A stretch of DNA of 64,000 nt from an uncultured Gammaproteobacteria bacterium (GTDB lineage Bacteria > Pseudomonadota > Gammaproteobacteria > Steroidobacterales > XN24), in contig CALDWW010000064.1 in NCBI GenBank assembly GCA_937924335.1, positions 1 to 64,000 of the forward strand, given 5' to 3'. This document shows positions 36,904 through 45,465 of this stretch, piece by piece. The position numbers were made by a program, and so were the translations under genes. Each line of letters begins with the position of its first letter. Positions within the stretch are counted from its first letter, which is position 1. A model generated the notes under the pieces. It saw only the letters and a list, made by a program, of their open reading frames with translations, made no database searches and had not been told where the DNA came from.

Positions 36904-37215
36904 TCAGTCGGTGACGTCGATGTGTACGTCGTCCCAGGATTTCTTCTTCTTGCTCGGCTGCTCCTGACCCGAGTTATAGGGATTGCAGGCATCCGCTGTC
37001 TTGATTGGCGATGCCTTTGGCGAGGCGGCGGGCACTCGCTTCGCTGACTTGCCGATCGTGTCATAGGGATTCGATCCCTCGGGCGGCACCCGTTTGCGCA
37101 CCCGCTCTGACGGCATTCTGCCCGAAGCCTCGGCCAGGCCGCGCCGGATGACCCCGTCGACGACGTGATCTGAAGATGGACTAGCGCCCGTTTTCTTGCT
37201 CTTGCGACCAAACAT
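36904..37215 (-). CDS. Uncharacterised basic low-complexity protein
   Basis: A 103-residue protein, rich in Lys, Ser and Pro and probably disordered. It carries two short similar motifs, SNPYDT and CNPYNSG, about 30 residues apart, and an acidic tail (WDDVHIDVTD). A strong GGGGGAGA site lies 8-10 nt before ATG 37215, which argues for real translation. No family is recognised and no signal peptide is present. Confidence 0.6.
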   Translation of the reverse strand: MFGRKSKKTGASPSSDHVVDGVIRRGLAEASGRMPSERVRKRVPPEGSNPYDTIGKSAKRVPAASPKASPIKTADACNPYNSGQEQPSKKKKSWDDVHIDVTD

Positions 37216-37316
37216 TCTGGATTCTCCCCCCGGAGAAATGCGGGTCCGCGAAAGTCACGTTCCCAAGCCAAAGTATATGATCGGAGTTGCGACGGATGCG
37301 TGAACCCCGTCACATT

Positions 37317-37658
37317 TCAGTCGGTCGGCTGGTCATCCCCGACGTGCCGCCGCCGAAGCGGGATTACGGAAAGCCTGAGCAGCTGCACTGCCAGCCATGG
37401 GCTCAGGACGAGTATCCAGGCCGCCGGGAAACCCGCCGCCAGGTCAGAGAAGATATCTCCATAGAGGCGTCCGATCCCGTATCCCTGTTCCGAGTAGGTG
37501 CCGAGCAGCGACTGGCCGACCATATAGATGGCGATGGGCAACAGTATCGCCCCGATCGGAACGAAGACTCCGGCGATGATCAATTCCCGCCGCAACCACA
37601 CCGGTGTCCGGCTGGGCTCCGGATCGCCTTCGGCAGTGTGGTCGTTACGGCTGGTCAT
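37317..37658 (-). CDS. Uncharacterised two-helix membrane protein
   Basis: A 113-residue protein with a charged N-terminus, two membrane helices (about 26-50 and 72-98) and a basic C-terminus (PLRRRHVGDD), consistent with both ends in the cytoplasm. It lies 12 bp after the end of the TetR gene on the same strand, so it may be transcribed with it. No family recognised. Confidence 0.6.
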   Translation of the reverse strand: MTSRNDHTAEGDPEPSRTPVWLRRELIIAGVFVPIGAILLPIAIYMVGQSLLGTYSEQGYGIGRLYGDIFSDLAAGFPAAWILVLSPWLAVQLLRLSVIPLRRRHVGDDQPTD

Positions 37659-37670
37659 GAGTGCTGGCTG

Positions 37671-38303
37671 CTAGCGTGATCGTATGCCTGAAAGCATGGT
37701 TTCTCCGACAACGTCTGCAAGGTCCCTGACATCACCCGGGCTGTCCGGTGTCAGCTTTCCGCTGCCGAGTATCAGCATGGTGAGTCCGTGGACGGCAGAC
37801 CACGCGGAGAGTACCACGCTGTCCGTATCCCGGCCGCCAAAAACGCCTGCCGATCTGCCGTCATCGATGATTCTGTAGATTTCGTCATAAGCGGCTTCCG
37901 CCGTCCGATGCAGGTCTTCATCGATATCTTCGGATTTCATCATGCCACCGAACATGAGCCGGGTGCGTTCCGGATTCTCGGTCGCCCACGCCACGTAGGC
38001 GCGGCCCGCATCAAGAATCTGCATCACCGGATCCCCCGGATGTTTTGTTCTCGCGTCCCTGGTCATCGCTCCGAGTTGATCAAACCCGGCCTTGGCGACA
38101 GCCTCCATCAACGCCGCCTTATCGCGAAAGTGACGGTAGGGGGCGGCGTGGCTGACGCCAGCGCATTGACAGACTTCCCGGAGGCTAAGGGCATTCGCGC
38201 CCTTGATCTCAAGGAGCTCCTCGGCGGCCTTGACCAAAGATGAATAGAGGTCGCCGTGGTGGTACGGGCGTTCTCTTCGGCAGTGTCTGGAGTTCTTCAT
38301 CAT
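37671..38303 (-). CDS. TetR family transcriptional regulator
   Basis: About 210 residues. The N-terminal TetR helix-turn-helix is clear (LREVCQCAGVSHAAPYRHFRDKAALMEAVA). The C-terminal part (YVAWATENPERTRLMFGGMM, then SAWSAVHGLTMLIL) matches the WHG-type ligand domain. The frame is open to 38351, but that start would sit inside the operator dyad; ATG 38303 or 38300 fits better and follows a TAGACT -10-like element (38321-38326). It is divergent from an adaptor/RND pair, so it most likely represses that pump and itself from the shared region at 38334-38364. Confidence 0.9.
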   Translation of the reverse strand: MMKNSRHCRRERPYHHGDLYSSLVKAAEELLEIKGANALSLREVCQCAGVSHAAPYRHFRDKAALMEAVAKAGFDQLGAMTRDARTKHPGDPVMQILDAGRAYVAWATENPERTRLMFGGMMKSEDIDEDLHRTAEAAYDEIYRIIDDGRSAGVFGGRDTDSVVLSAWSAVHGLTMLILGSGKLTPDSPGDVRDLADVVGETMLSGIRSR

Positions 38304-38335
38304 GTCTGCATCCACGGCCAAGTCTAGCATGAATG

Positions 38336-38364
38336 TTGACAATGCAAACATAGATGTTTACGCT
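38336..38364 (+). promoter_or_regulatory. Sigma-70 promoter of the TetR-linked adaptor/RND operon
   Basis: A perfect -35 TTGACA (38336-38341), 17-bp spacer and TACGCT (38359-38364), which keeps the key -12 T, -11 A and -7 T. Start of transcription would be near 38371, 33 nt before ATG 38404. Confidence 0.55.
38346..38359. promoter_or_regulatory. Operator dyad for the adjacent TetR regulator
   Basis: AAACAT-ag-ATGTTT is a perfect 6+6 palindrome lying in the -35/-10 spacer of the plus-strand promoter and upstream of tetR on the other strand. An overlapping imperfect 17-bp dyad (TGTT...AACA, 38334-38350) extends it, and another AAACAT half-site occurs at 38367-38372. The placement is classic for repression by steric blocking. 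Confidence 0.6.
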
Positions 38365-38403
38365 GGAAACATGCCGCATCTGCGGCTGGAGCAGTGAAAG
38401 CAA

Positions 38404-39477
38404 ATGAGACCCCGAGTCGTCCTCCCGATCATCGTCGCGATAGGCGCCGCCCTTGTCACAGGCTGCGATCCCAGTTCCGGATCAGAAACAGCGGACGCGC
38501 AGCCGCGTGCGGTTCGAACTGAGCCAGTGCGTGTTGCGGAGGGGATCCGGGAAATTCGTTTGTCGGGCGTGAGTCGTGCGGTCCGCCGGGCAACGCTTTC
38601 TTTCCTTGTCAGTGGCACGCTTGCAGAGCGGCCCGTCGAGCTTGGCCAGGTGGTGAAAGCCGGTGAACTCCTGGTGCGACTGTTTAATCCAGGCCTGGAG
38701 CCGGCGGTTGCCAGCGGAGAGGCCAGGGTCCGTGAACTGGACGCGCGTCTGGAGCAGTTAGCCCGGGATGTCTTACGCGCTGAAGATCTGCATGGGCGCG
38801 GTCTGATCAGTCAGGAAGAAGTCGAGCGGGTGCGGACCGAGCAGGCTGCCACGATAGCGAGTCGGGATCTCGCCAAGGCCAATCTTCTTGAAGCGCACAA
38901 TCAACTGGCACAAGCACGCATCGTCGCGCCTTTCGACGGAGCCATCGACACCATTCATTTCCAGCTGGGTGAATTCATCGCGGCCGGTCAGCCAGTATTG
39001 GCGTTGAGCGGTGCAGGGGGGCTCGAGATAGAACTGGAGATTCCTGAATCCTTGATCGCAAGTTTCGAGCGGGGGCGGGAAGTCTCTCTGGCGTTTCCGT
39101 TCCTCGGCAATCGGATCGTCGCCGGAACCGTTGTCCACGTCGGAGACGCAGGTGGCAGATCGGGCGGTCTCTTCCCGGTAGAGATCCGTATGCCCGGGGA
39201 GCCCGGGCTGAGACCCGGCATGACCGCCGAGCTCGTTTTGCGCATGTCTGGAGAATCAGGATTGATCGTGCCGCTCGCCGCCGTACTCGATCCTGGAACC
39301 GGGCGGCCGCGCGTGTTTCGCGTTGCAGACGGGCGAGTAGAACCCGTATTCGTAACCATCGGCCAGTTGAGCGGCAACCTGGTCCAGGTGTCCGGTCCGC
39401 TGAGTGCTGGTGACCGTGTCGTAGTCACCGGTGTGAGCTCGTTGACGCCGGGACAGAGGGTCGAGGAACTCCGATGA
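38404..39477 (+). CDS. RND periplasmic adaptor lipoprotein
   Basis: A 357-residue adaptor with a lipoprotein signal ending LVTGC (Cys at about 21). The hairpin is short (about 100-165, LHGRGLISQEEVERVRTEQ) and is flanked by lipoyl halves ending IVAPFDGAIDTIHFQLGEFI. C-terminal barrel segments (PGLRPGMTAELVLRM and LIVPLAAVLDPGTGRPRVFRV) are typical of the family. Its TGA overlaps the pump ATG by 4 bp. Expression is probably set by the divergent TetR gene. Confidence 0.93.
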   Translation: MRPRVVLPIIVAIGAALVTGCDPSSGSETADAQPRAVRTEPVRVAEGIREIRLSGVSRAVRRATLSFLVSGTLAERPVELGQVVKAGELLVRLFNPGLEPAVASGEARVRELDARLEQLARDVLRAEDLHGRGLISQEEVERVRTEQAATIASRDLAKANLLEAHNQLAQARIVAPFDGAIDTIHFQLGEFIAAGQPVLALSGAGGLEIELEIPESLIASFERGREVSLAFPFLGNRIVAGTVVHVGDAGGRSGGLFPVEIRMPGEPGLRPGMTAELVLRMSGESGLIVPLAAVLDPGTGRPRVFRVADGRVEPVFVTIGQLSGNLVQVSGPLSAGDRVVVTGVSSLTPGQRVEELR

Positions 39478-42400
39478 GTCTGCTGGACGCCGCCGCCCGG
39501 CAGCGGCGATTGTTCCTTTCGGTCGCGGCCGTGCTGGCTCTCGTGGGGATAGCGGCATGGCAGGGCATGATCCGCCAGGAGGATCCATCGTTTCCTTACC
39601 GGGCAGGTTTCATCCTCGTGGCGTATCCCGGCGCAGACCCCGAGAGAGTGGAGCGGCTGGTGCTCGAGCCGCTCGAGGAAGAGTTGGCGGAGATCGAGGA
39701 GATCGACTACATCCAGTCGACGGTGCGCTCCGGTCAGGCCAGCACGCGAATACGGTTCAAGGACTACGTCTATGACACGGACACGCAGTGGGACCGGGTG
39801 CGCACCGCCGTCGATCGCGCCCGGCAGCAGTTCCCGGAGGGAGTCGGTGAGCCAATTGTTGACGACCGCCTGGTAGACAACGCTTCGGCCACGATTGTCA
39901 TCTCCGGGTCCGACGATCTGATGGCGCTTTCGCATGCGGTCGACCGGCTCGAGAAGAAGCTCTTCCGACTGTCCGGCGTTTCCCGGATCGAAAGCGTCGG
40001 TGATCCTGGCGAGCAGGTCACCATTGCCCTGCACGATGCTGTCGCGAAGCGGCTACGCTTGACCCCCGACTCACTTGCCTCCCAGCTGGACGCCCGCAAC
40101 CAGGTCAGGGGCGGCGGGACAGTACTCGTCGCCGGCAAGACTGCGACTCTCCGGCCCGAGACCGAGTTTCGGACCATCGAGGAAATTCGAGCTACTCCGA
40201 TCCTGCTCGATTCGGGCAGGTCTATCCCACTCTCCGAGATCGCCGAAGTCCGTCATGGCCCGGCGGAACCCGGGCGGGAGTTCATGTGGGTGAACGGGCA
40301 GCCGGCGGTCGGGCTCGCGATCATCGCGGAACGGGACAAGGTCCATGTCGTCGAATGGGGACGTATGCTGGAGGCCTTTATCGAGGCAGAGAAGCCCGGC
40401 GTCGCTCCCCTGGATCTCGATGTCATTCTGTTTCAGCCGCCCCATGTGGAGGCAAGACTCGCTGAGCTGGGAACGTCACTGCTGATCGGCGTCGTGATCG
40501 TCGCCTGCATCCTCTTCCTGTCCATGGGCCTGAGGCTGGGCCTGTTGGTCGCCTCGATCGTTCCGCTGGTGACGTTGTCTGCGCTTGCGATCTACGCCAT
40601 CGGAGGCGGCGTCCTCCACCAGATGGCGATTGCCGGTATGGTCATCGGGCTCGGCATGCTGGTCGATAACGCCATCGTCATGGTCGAGAATATCCAGTGG
40701 CATCTTGACCGCGGTGCGTCTCCGCGCGAGGCATCAATACGCTCGATAAAGGAACTGGCCGGACCCCTGGGATCGGCGACCGGGACGACCCTGGCGGCGT
40801 TCATTCCGATGTTCATCGCGAAGGGCAACACTGCGGACTTTACCCGCATGATCCCGGGCATGGTGATGCTCACACTTACCGTCAGCTACTTCTATGCAAT
40901 CCTGGTCACGCCGGCTCTGTCGGAGTTCGTACTAAAGCCATTGGGCCGAACCAAGGAAGGTCTCGTGTCGCGCCTCGGTCGCAGACTCGGAGAGCTGTCG
41001 GTACGTCACAGCGCTGCCGTATTGGCAGGAGCGGTCCTGCTTGTCGCATTGGCGGTGTTCGGTGCCGGATTCGTGGATCGGGACTTCTTTCCAAACACGG
41101 CCCGTGACGAAATGGTGGTCAACCTCAACTTTGCCGAGGGGACTCACATCAGCACGACATCTTCGGCGGCTGTGGCGATGGCGGAAGCGATGCGTGAACT
41201 CGACGAGGTCGTGGACGTCTACGCCTGGGCCGGATTCTCCGGTCCGACCTTCTATTACAACCTGTCGGAGAATCCACGCAGTCCCCACATCGGTCGTCTC
41301 GCCATCATCAGCCGCAAGGTAGAGGACCTGCCGCGCATATTCGACTGGGTGCGGGATTATGCCCGCGACAACCTGCCCGACGTGGAGGTGGTCCCGCAGC
41401 GGCTCGGGCAAGGTCCACCGGTGCAGGCGCCGATCGAGGTCCGCCTGTTCGGCGATGACTTCGAGGCCCTCAGGGCCGCCAGCGAGCAGGTCATGGACGT
41501 CGTCCGCGCGACCGAAGGTACGGCGGACGTCCGCGAGACCCTGGGGACCGGCACGCCGACGCTGGTTTTCGAAGTCGAGGATGCCGCCGCGTCTCGCTAC
41601 GGCCTGGACCGCAGTGACGTGGCCGACGCACTGCTGGGTCGGACCCTGGGTGTCACGATCGGTCAGTATCGTGCCGGACTGGATCCGGTCCCCATAGTGA
41701 TCCGATCTCCCGAAGGGGAGCAGTTCTCGACGGACCATCTCGAGACCGCTTACGTTTTCGCTCGTGGCGGCGAGGTCGTTCCGCTGGCCCAGCTGGTTCG
41801 CCAGTCGCTGGTATGGCAACCCTCCGCCATACAGCATCGCGATCTGCAGCGAGTCGCGATCGTACTCTCCGAACTGGACCAGGGTTATGCATTCGGCAAT
41901 GTCACTTCGGAGCTCCAGAGGCGACTGGGCGAAATCGACTTTCCGGACGGCGTGATGCTGGAGTTTGGCGGCAAACTCGAGAGTTCCGGAGACGCGAATG
42001 CGGCGATATTTTCGGCCATGCCCGTCGGCATCGTCCTTCTGCTCGTCTTTCTGCTGCTCGAATTCAATTCATTCCGGCGGCTTCTGATGGTTCTCGTCAC
42101 CGTTCCCCTGGCGGCTACCGGTGTCGTGCCCGGGCTACTGCTGTCTGACAACCCCTTCGGTTTTACGGCATTGCTGGGTGTGATCGCGCTGGCGGGGATC
42201 GTGGTTAACAACGCGATCGTCCTGATCGATGTGCTCGACTCGAATCTCGCATCTGGCCAAGCACTGACCGACGCGATCGGCGATGCCGTGGCGCGACGTA
42301 CACGGCCTATCTTGCTGACAACCGTGACGACGGTCGCAGGCCTGGCGCCGCTGACGCTGACCAAGAGCACCCTCTGGCCGCCTTTGGCCTGGTCGATTAT

Positions 42401-42503
42401 CTCGGGCCTTCTGGCATCGACCATCCTGACCCTCCTTGTCGTGCCTGCGATGTGCCGCTATCTGTTGCGGGAGGAAACGGGCGTCGCAGCGGCGGACCGA
42501 TAG
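39474..42503 (+). CDS. RND efflux pump permease
   Basis: A 1009-residue RND permease with the expected two-fold repeat. TM4 is IGLGMLVDNAIVMVENIQW (single Asp), and the second-half helix ALAGIVVNNAIVLIDVLDS mirrors it. The periplasmic porter loops occupy about 35-325 and 545-830. It is close to the HAE-type/unclassified efflux group seen with short-hairpin adaptors and TetR regulators. It is translationally coupled to the adaptor. The AI-2E gene starts 51 bp downstream. Confidence 0.94.
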   Translation: MSLLDAAARQRRLFLSVAAVLALVGIAAWQGMIRQEDPSFPYRAGFILVAYPGADPERVERLVLEPLEEELAEIEEIDYIQSTVRSGQASTRIRFKDYVYDTDTQWDRVRTAVDRARQQFPEGVGEPIVDDRLVDNASATIVISGSDDLMALSHAVDRLEKKLFRLSGVSRIESVGDPGEQVTIALHDAVAKRLRLTPDSLASQLDARNQVRGGGTVLVAGKTATLRPETEFRTIEEIRATPILLDSGRSIPLSEIAEVRHGPAEPGREFMWVNGQPAVGLAIIAERDKVHVVEWGRMLEAFIEAEKPGVAPLDLDVILFQPPHVEARLAELGTSLLIGVVIVACILFLSMGLRLGLLVASIVPLVTLSALAIYAIGGGVLHQMAIAGMVIGLGMLVDNAIVMVENIQWHLDRGASPREASIRSIKELAGPLGSATGTTLAAFIPMFIAKGNTADFTRMIPGMVMLTLTVSYFYAILVTPALSEFVLKPLGRTKEGLVSRLGRRLGELSVRHSAAVLAGAVLLVALAVFGAGFVDRDFFPNTARDEMVVNLNFAEGTHISTTSSAAVAMAEAMRELDEVVDVYAWAGFSGPTFYYNLSENPRSPHIGRLAIISRKVEDLPRIFDWVRDYARDNLPDVEVVPQRLGQGPPVQAPIEVRLFGDDFEALRAASEQVMDVVRATEGTADVRETLGTGTPTLVFEVEDAAASRYGLDRSDVADALLGRTLGVTIGQYRAGLDPVPIVIRSPEGEQFSTDHLETAYVFARGGEVVPLAQLVRQSLVWQPSAIQHRDLQRVAIVLSELDQGYAFGNVTSELQRRLGEIDFPDGVMLEFGGKLESSGDANAAIFSAMPVGIVLLLVFLLLEFNSFRRLLMVLVTVPLAATGVVPGLLLSDNPFGFTALLGVIALAGIVVNNAIVLIDVLDSNLASGQALTDAIGDAVARRTRPILLTTVTTVAGLAPLTLTKSTLWPPLAWSIISGLLASTILTLLVVPAMCRYLLREETGVAAADR

Positions 42504-42554
42504 CAGTGCTGGTATCCTAGCGCCAACCCAGCCAACGAGTAGTCAGTCGCCACA

Positions 42555-43640
42555 GTGAGCAGTCTCCGCACCTGGTTCGATCGACAGCTGTCCAATCCGC
42601 AGATTGTGACTCTGGGATTGATCATCCTGGTGCTGGCCCTGACGGTCTATTTCTTCGGCAATATGCTGGCGCCTCTTTTCGCGGCCGTCGTCATCGCCTA
42701 TCTGCTGGAAGGTATCGTCAGTCGCCTGGAGCGACGTGGCGCTCCGCACCTGGGTGCAGTCCTGATCGTCTTCCTCAGTTTCTTCGCGTTCCTCTTGTTC
42801 GCCGCATTCGGACTGCTGCCGATGCTGGTCCGTCAGCTGACGTCTTTCGCACAACAGGTGCCGACGATGATCGCCAAGGTCCAGGCCGTGCTGATGGACC
42901 TGCCCCAGCGCTTCTCCATGATCACAGAACGCCAGATCGAAGAGCTGCTGTCGGGGATAAATTCGGAGATCCTCGGGGTAGGCCAGACACTGCTGTCCTA
43001 CTCATTGTCGTCTTTGATTACGGCCATAACGGTTGGCGTATACCTGGTGCTGGTGCCGATCCTGGTATTCTTCCTGCTCAAGGATCGCGACGACATCATC
43101 GGCTGGGTCTCTGACTTCCTGCCCACGGACCGCATACTTGCCGATCAGGTCTGGGCCGAGGTGGACGGTCAGATCGGCAACTATGCCCGCGGCAAGACCT
43201 GGGAGATCTTCATCGTCGGCTCTGTAACGTTCAGCGTGTTCACGTTCCTGGGCCTTCAATACAGTCTGTTGCTGGCGGTGATCACCGGATTCTCTGTGCT
43301 GGTGCCCTATATCGGTGCTTTCATAGTGACGCTACCGGTGGCCGGCGTCGCTATCTTTCAGTTCGGATTGCAGCCGGAGTTCTATTGGGTCCTGATCGCC
43401 TACGGGATCATCCAGTTTCTCGATGGCAATCTCCTGGTGCCGCTGCTCTTCAGCGAGGCTGTCAGTCTGCACCCGGTGGCCATCATCGCCGCAATCCTGC
43501 TGTTCGGTGGCCTCTGGGGTTTCTGGGGAGTGTTTTTCGCGATCCCCCTGGCGACAGTCATCCAGGCAGTCCTGCGAGCGTGGCCCAGAGACCTGAAGTC
43601 ATCCTCGGACGACCCATCGGAAGTTATCGGCGTCGGTTGA
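42555..43640 (+). CDS. AI-2E family transporter (PerM-like)
   Basis: A 361-residue polytopic membrane protein with about eight helices. Family hallmarks include VVIAYLLEGIVSRLERRG near 50, a central soluble segment (QVPTMIAKVQAVLMDLPQRF), FFLLKDRDDIIGWV near 180, and a C-terminal PLLFSEAVSLHPVAIIAAILLFGGLWGFWGVFFAIPLAT stretch (split here between two helices). E. coli PerM and TqsA belong to the group; substrates include AI-2 or Na+/H+ in different members. The start is GTG 42555. It may be cotranscribed with the pump. Confidence 0.92.
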   Translation: MSSLRTWFDRQLSNPQIVTLGLIILVLALTVYFFGNMLAPLFAAVVIAYLLEGIVSRLERRGAPHLGAVLIVFLSFFAFLLFAAFGLLPMLVRQLTSFAQQVPTMIAKVQAVLMDLPQRFSMITERQIEELLSGINSEILGVGQTLLSYSLSSLITAITVGVYLVLVPILVFFLLKDRDDIIGWVSDFLPTDRILADQVWAEVDGQIGNYARGKTWEIFIVGSVTFSVFTFLGLQYSLLLAVITGFSVLVPYIGAFIVTLPVAGVAIFQFGLQPEFYWVLIAYGIIQFLDGNLLVPLLFSEAVSLHPVAIIAAILLFGGLWGFWGVFFAIPLATVIQAVLRAWPRDLKSSSDDPSEVIGVG

Positions 43641-44015
43641 TCAGCGCGCCGAATTCCAGGCAAGCATCCCGCCAGCGACAGACGCGACGCGTGTGAATCC
43701 CATCTTCTGCAGCGTATCCGCAGCCAACGCCGACCGGCCCCCGCTGCGGCAGTACAGATAGATCGGACGATTCCGATCCTGCAACGCCGGCGCAATCACA
43801 CCGCCCATCTCCGGGCGGGGATCGATCTCTGACTCGATCACGCCCCGGGGGATATTGGTGGAGCCGGGGATGCAGTCACTTGCATGCTCTTCCGGCTCAC
43901 GCACGTCGATGATGACTGCATCGTCCTCGACACCTGCCCGCAGTTCCTCTACAGATATTTCCCGGATACGGGACCTGGCTGCCGCCACCATCTGTTCCAT
44001 CGTGAGTCCACTCAT
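43641..44015 (-). CDS. Single-domain rhodanese-like sulfurtransferase
   Basis: A 124-residue rhodanese domain: AVIIDVREPEEHASDCIPGS (about 33-52) and the active-site loop YCRSGGRS with catalytic Cys89. A short N-terminal helix (about 5-20) precedes the domain. It would carry a persulfide or transfer sulfane sulfur. It is encoded 24 bp downstream of a TauE/SafE permease on the same strand, a pairing common in sulfide/thiosulfate handling. It abuts the end of the convergent AI-2E gene. Confidence 0.93.
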   Translation of the reverse strand: MSGLTMEQMVAAARSRIREISVEELRAGVEDDAVIIDVREPEEHASDCIPGSTNIPRGVIESEIDPRPEMGGVIAPALQDRNRPIYLYCRSGGRSALAADTLQKMGFTRVASVAGGMLAWNSAR

Positions 44016-44039
44016 ATCTATACCTTCTTCTCATACAGT

Positions 44040-44804
44040 TCAGCCTGTCAGCGCAGGCAGATTTCTCCAGATAATGAACACGCCCATGAAGACCAGAAAA
44101 GCGCCGAAACCGCGCTTCAATCTTGCATGCGGCAGTCGCACTGCGAGTCGGTTACCGGCCAGGCTGCCGATGATCCCGAGAAGGGTGACCGTTGCCAACA
44201 CACCCCAATCGAGCTTGAGTCCCTGATCGCCGAGAACGTCTAGATACTTCCAGAAGCCGGCGAACGATTTGAGCGCGATGATCGCGAGGCTGGTGGCCAC
44301 GGCACGATGCATGCTGAGCCCACCCAGCAGCACCAGCGCCGGCACTATGAGGAAACCACCGCCGACACCGACGAAGCCCGTCAGAACGCCGACGACAAGC
44401 CCGTCGATAACGACCTTCCAGGCGTGTCGCTGGACCGGCATCCTGGTAACCAGGGGCTGTTTCCGGAGCATCAGTCCGGCAGCCAGCAGCATCACCAGAG
44501 CGAAGAACAGAAGTTGGGTCTCTCCCGATACAAACGCAGCCAGGTAGGCGCCCAACCATGTCCCGATCATGCCCGGAACCCCGAACAGGCCGAGGCTGCG
44601 CCAGTCAATCATGCGGCGAGCCAGGTAGGGAAGAGCGCCGACCAGTGCGATCGATCCGACGACAGCCAGGGACCCGGCGATCGCCACTTTCTCATCCTGA
44701 CCGACGAGGTAAACGAGTACCGGGACGGTGAGCACAGAGCCACCGGAGCCGAGCAGCCCCAAGCTTAGTCCTATCGCGATGGCTCCGATCCAGGCAGCAA
44801 TCAT
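44040..44804 (-). CDS. TauE/SafE family permease (sulfite/sulfonate exporter family)
   Basis: A 254-residue protein with eight or so membrane helices. Both family repeats are visible: the N-terminal 'IGLSLGLLGSGGSVLTVPVL' and the second-half 'LTGFVGVGGGFLIVPALVLL' glycine-rich motif. Members export sulfite, sulfoacetate or related anions, or move sulfur compounds in; the rhodanese gene downstream favours a sulfur role. A TATAAT at 44811-44816 (minus strand) lies only 7 bp before the start codon, so a leaderless transcript is possible, but there is no good -35. Confidence 0.92.
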   Translation of the reverse strand: MIAAWIGAIAIGLSLGLLGSGGSVLTVPVLVYLVGQDEKVAIAGSLAVVGSIALVGALPYLARRMIDWRSLGLFGVPGMIGTWLGAYLAAFVSGETQLLFFALVMLLAAGLMLRKQPLVTRMPVQRHAWKVVIDGLVVGVLTGFVGVGGGFLIVPALVLLGGLSMHRAVATSLAIIALKSFAGFWKYLDVLGDQGLKLDWGVLATVTLLGIIGSLAGNRLAVRLPHARLKRGFGAFLVFMGVFIIWRNLPALTG

Positions 44805-44856
44805 AGTGCCATTATAAACAATAGCTTAAATAAAGTATTTAAAGCCAAATAAAGAT

Positions 44857-44884
44857 TCGCCCGGGTGCTGGCACACCCGGGCGA
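44857..44884. repeat. Strong GC hairpin in the TauE-gloA divergent region
   Basis: A perfect 11-bp stem, TCGCCCGGGTG (44857-44867) with CACCCGGGCGA (44874-44884), around a 6-nt loop. On the minus strand the stem is followed by a T-rich stretch (ATCTTTATTTGGCTTT), resembling an intrinsic terminator. However, no minus-strand gene lies upstream: the flanking genes are divergent. It could terminate antisense or leader transcripts, or be part of an unrecognised RNA. Confidence 0.6.
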
Positions 44885-45030
44885 TCTGAGGGCACGTCAC
44901 GACTTTGGGGGAGTCATATATAAGTGACAACTAATATGATACCAGCAATGTAAGAAAAGTCTAATGTTTTTTTTAATACAGGCGACTGACGTAGAATCGC
45001 CTCTCTTCGCAGCTTCCCAGGGCACACTCT

Positions 45031-45450
45031 ATGAAATATCTGCACACAATGGTCCGGGTCTCAGACCTGGAGGCATCCGTGGACTTCTATTGCAACAAGC
45101 TGGGTCTCGAGGAGTTGCGCAGGCACGAGAGCGAGCAGGGCAGATTCACGCTCGTCTTCCTGGCCGCCCCCGGCGACGGGGATGCTCAGGTCGAGCTGAC
45201 CTACAACTGGGATCCGGAGGCATACACCGGCGGCAGGAACTTTGGACACCTGGCCTATGCAGTGGAGGACATCTACGCACTCTGTCAGAAGCTGATGGAT
45301 GCCGGTGTCACGATCAATCGCCCACCGCGCGATGGACGCATGGCGTTCGTGCGATCACCGGATAACATCTCCATCGAGTTGCTGCAGAAAGGCGACGCAA
45401 TGCCTGAGCAGGAGCCGTGGTCGTCGATGCCGAATTCGGGAGAGTGGTAG
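45031..45450 (+). CDS. gloA: Lactoylglutathione lyase (glyoxalase I)
   Basis: A 139-residue glyoxalase I of the short, Ni-type bacterial class. The four metal ligands are at the expected places: His5, Glu55, His73, Glu116. It isomerises the methylglyoxal-glutathione hemithioacetal to S-lactoylglutathione. A T8 run and AT-rich DNA lie upstream (44940-44985), with a TATGAT -10-like hexamer. It is convergent with the TolB-like/TPR gene. Confidence 0.95.
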   Translation: MKYLHTMVRVSDLEASVDFYCNKLGLEELRRHESEQGRFTLVFLAAPGDGDAQVELTYNWDPEAYTGGRNFGHLAYAVEDIYALCQKLMDAGVTINRPPRDGRMAFVRSPDNISIELLQKGDAMPEQEPWSSMPNSGEW

Positions 45451-45465
45451 CGGTCTGACGGCCGC

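Noticed and set aside
44811..44816. TATAAT as promoter of the TauE gene
   Set aside because: No acceptable -35 at 16-18 bp, and it would leave only about 1-2 nt of leader; mentioned under the gene but not listed as a promoter.
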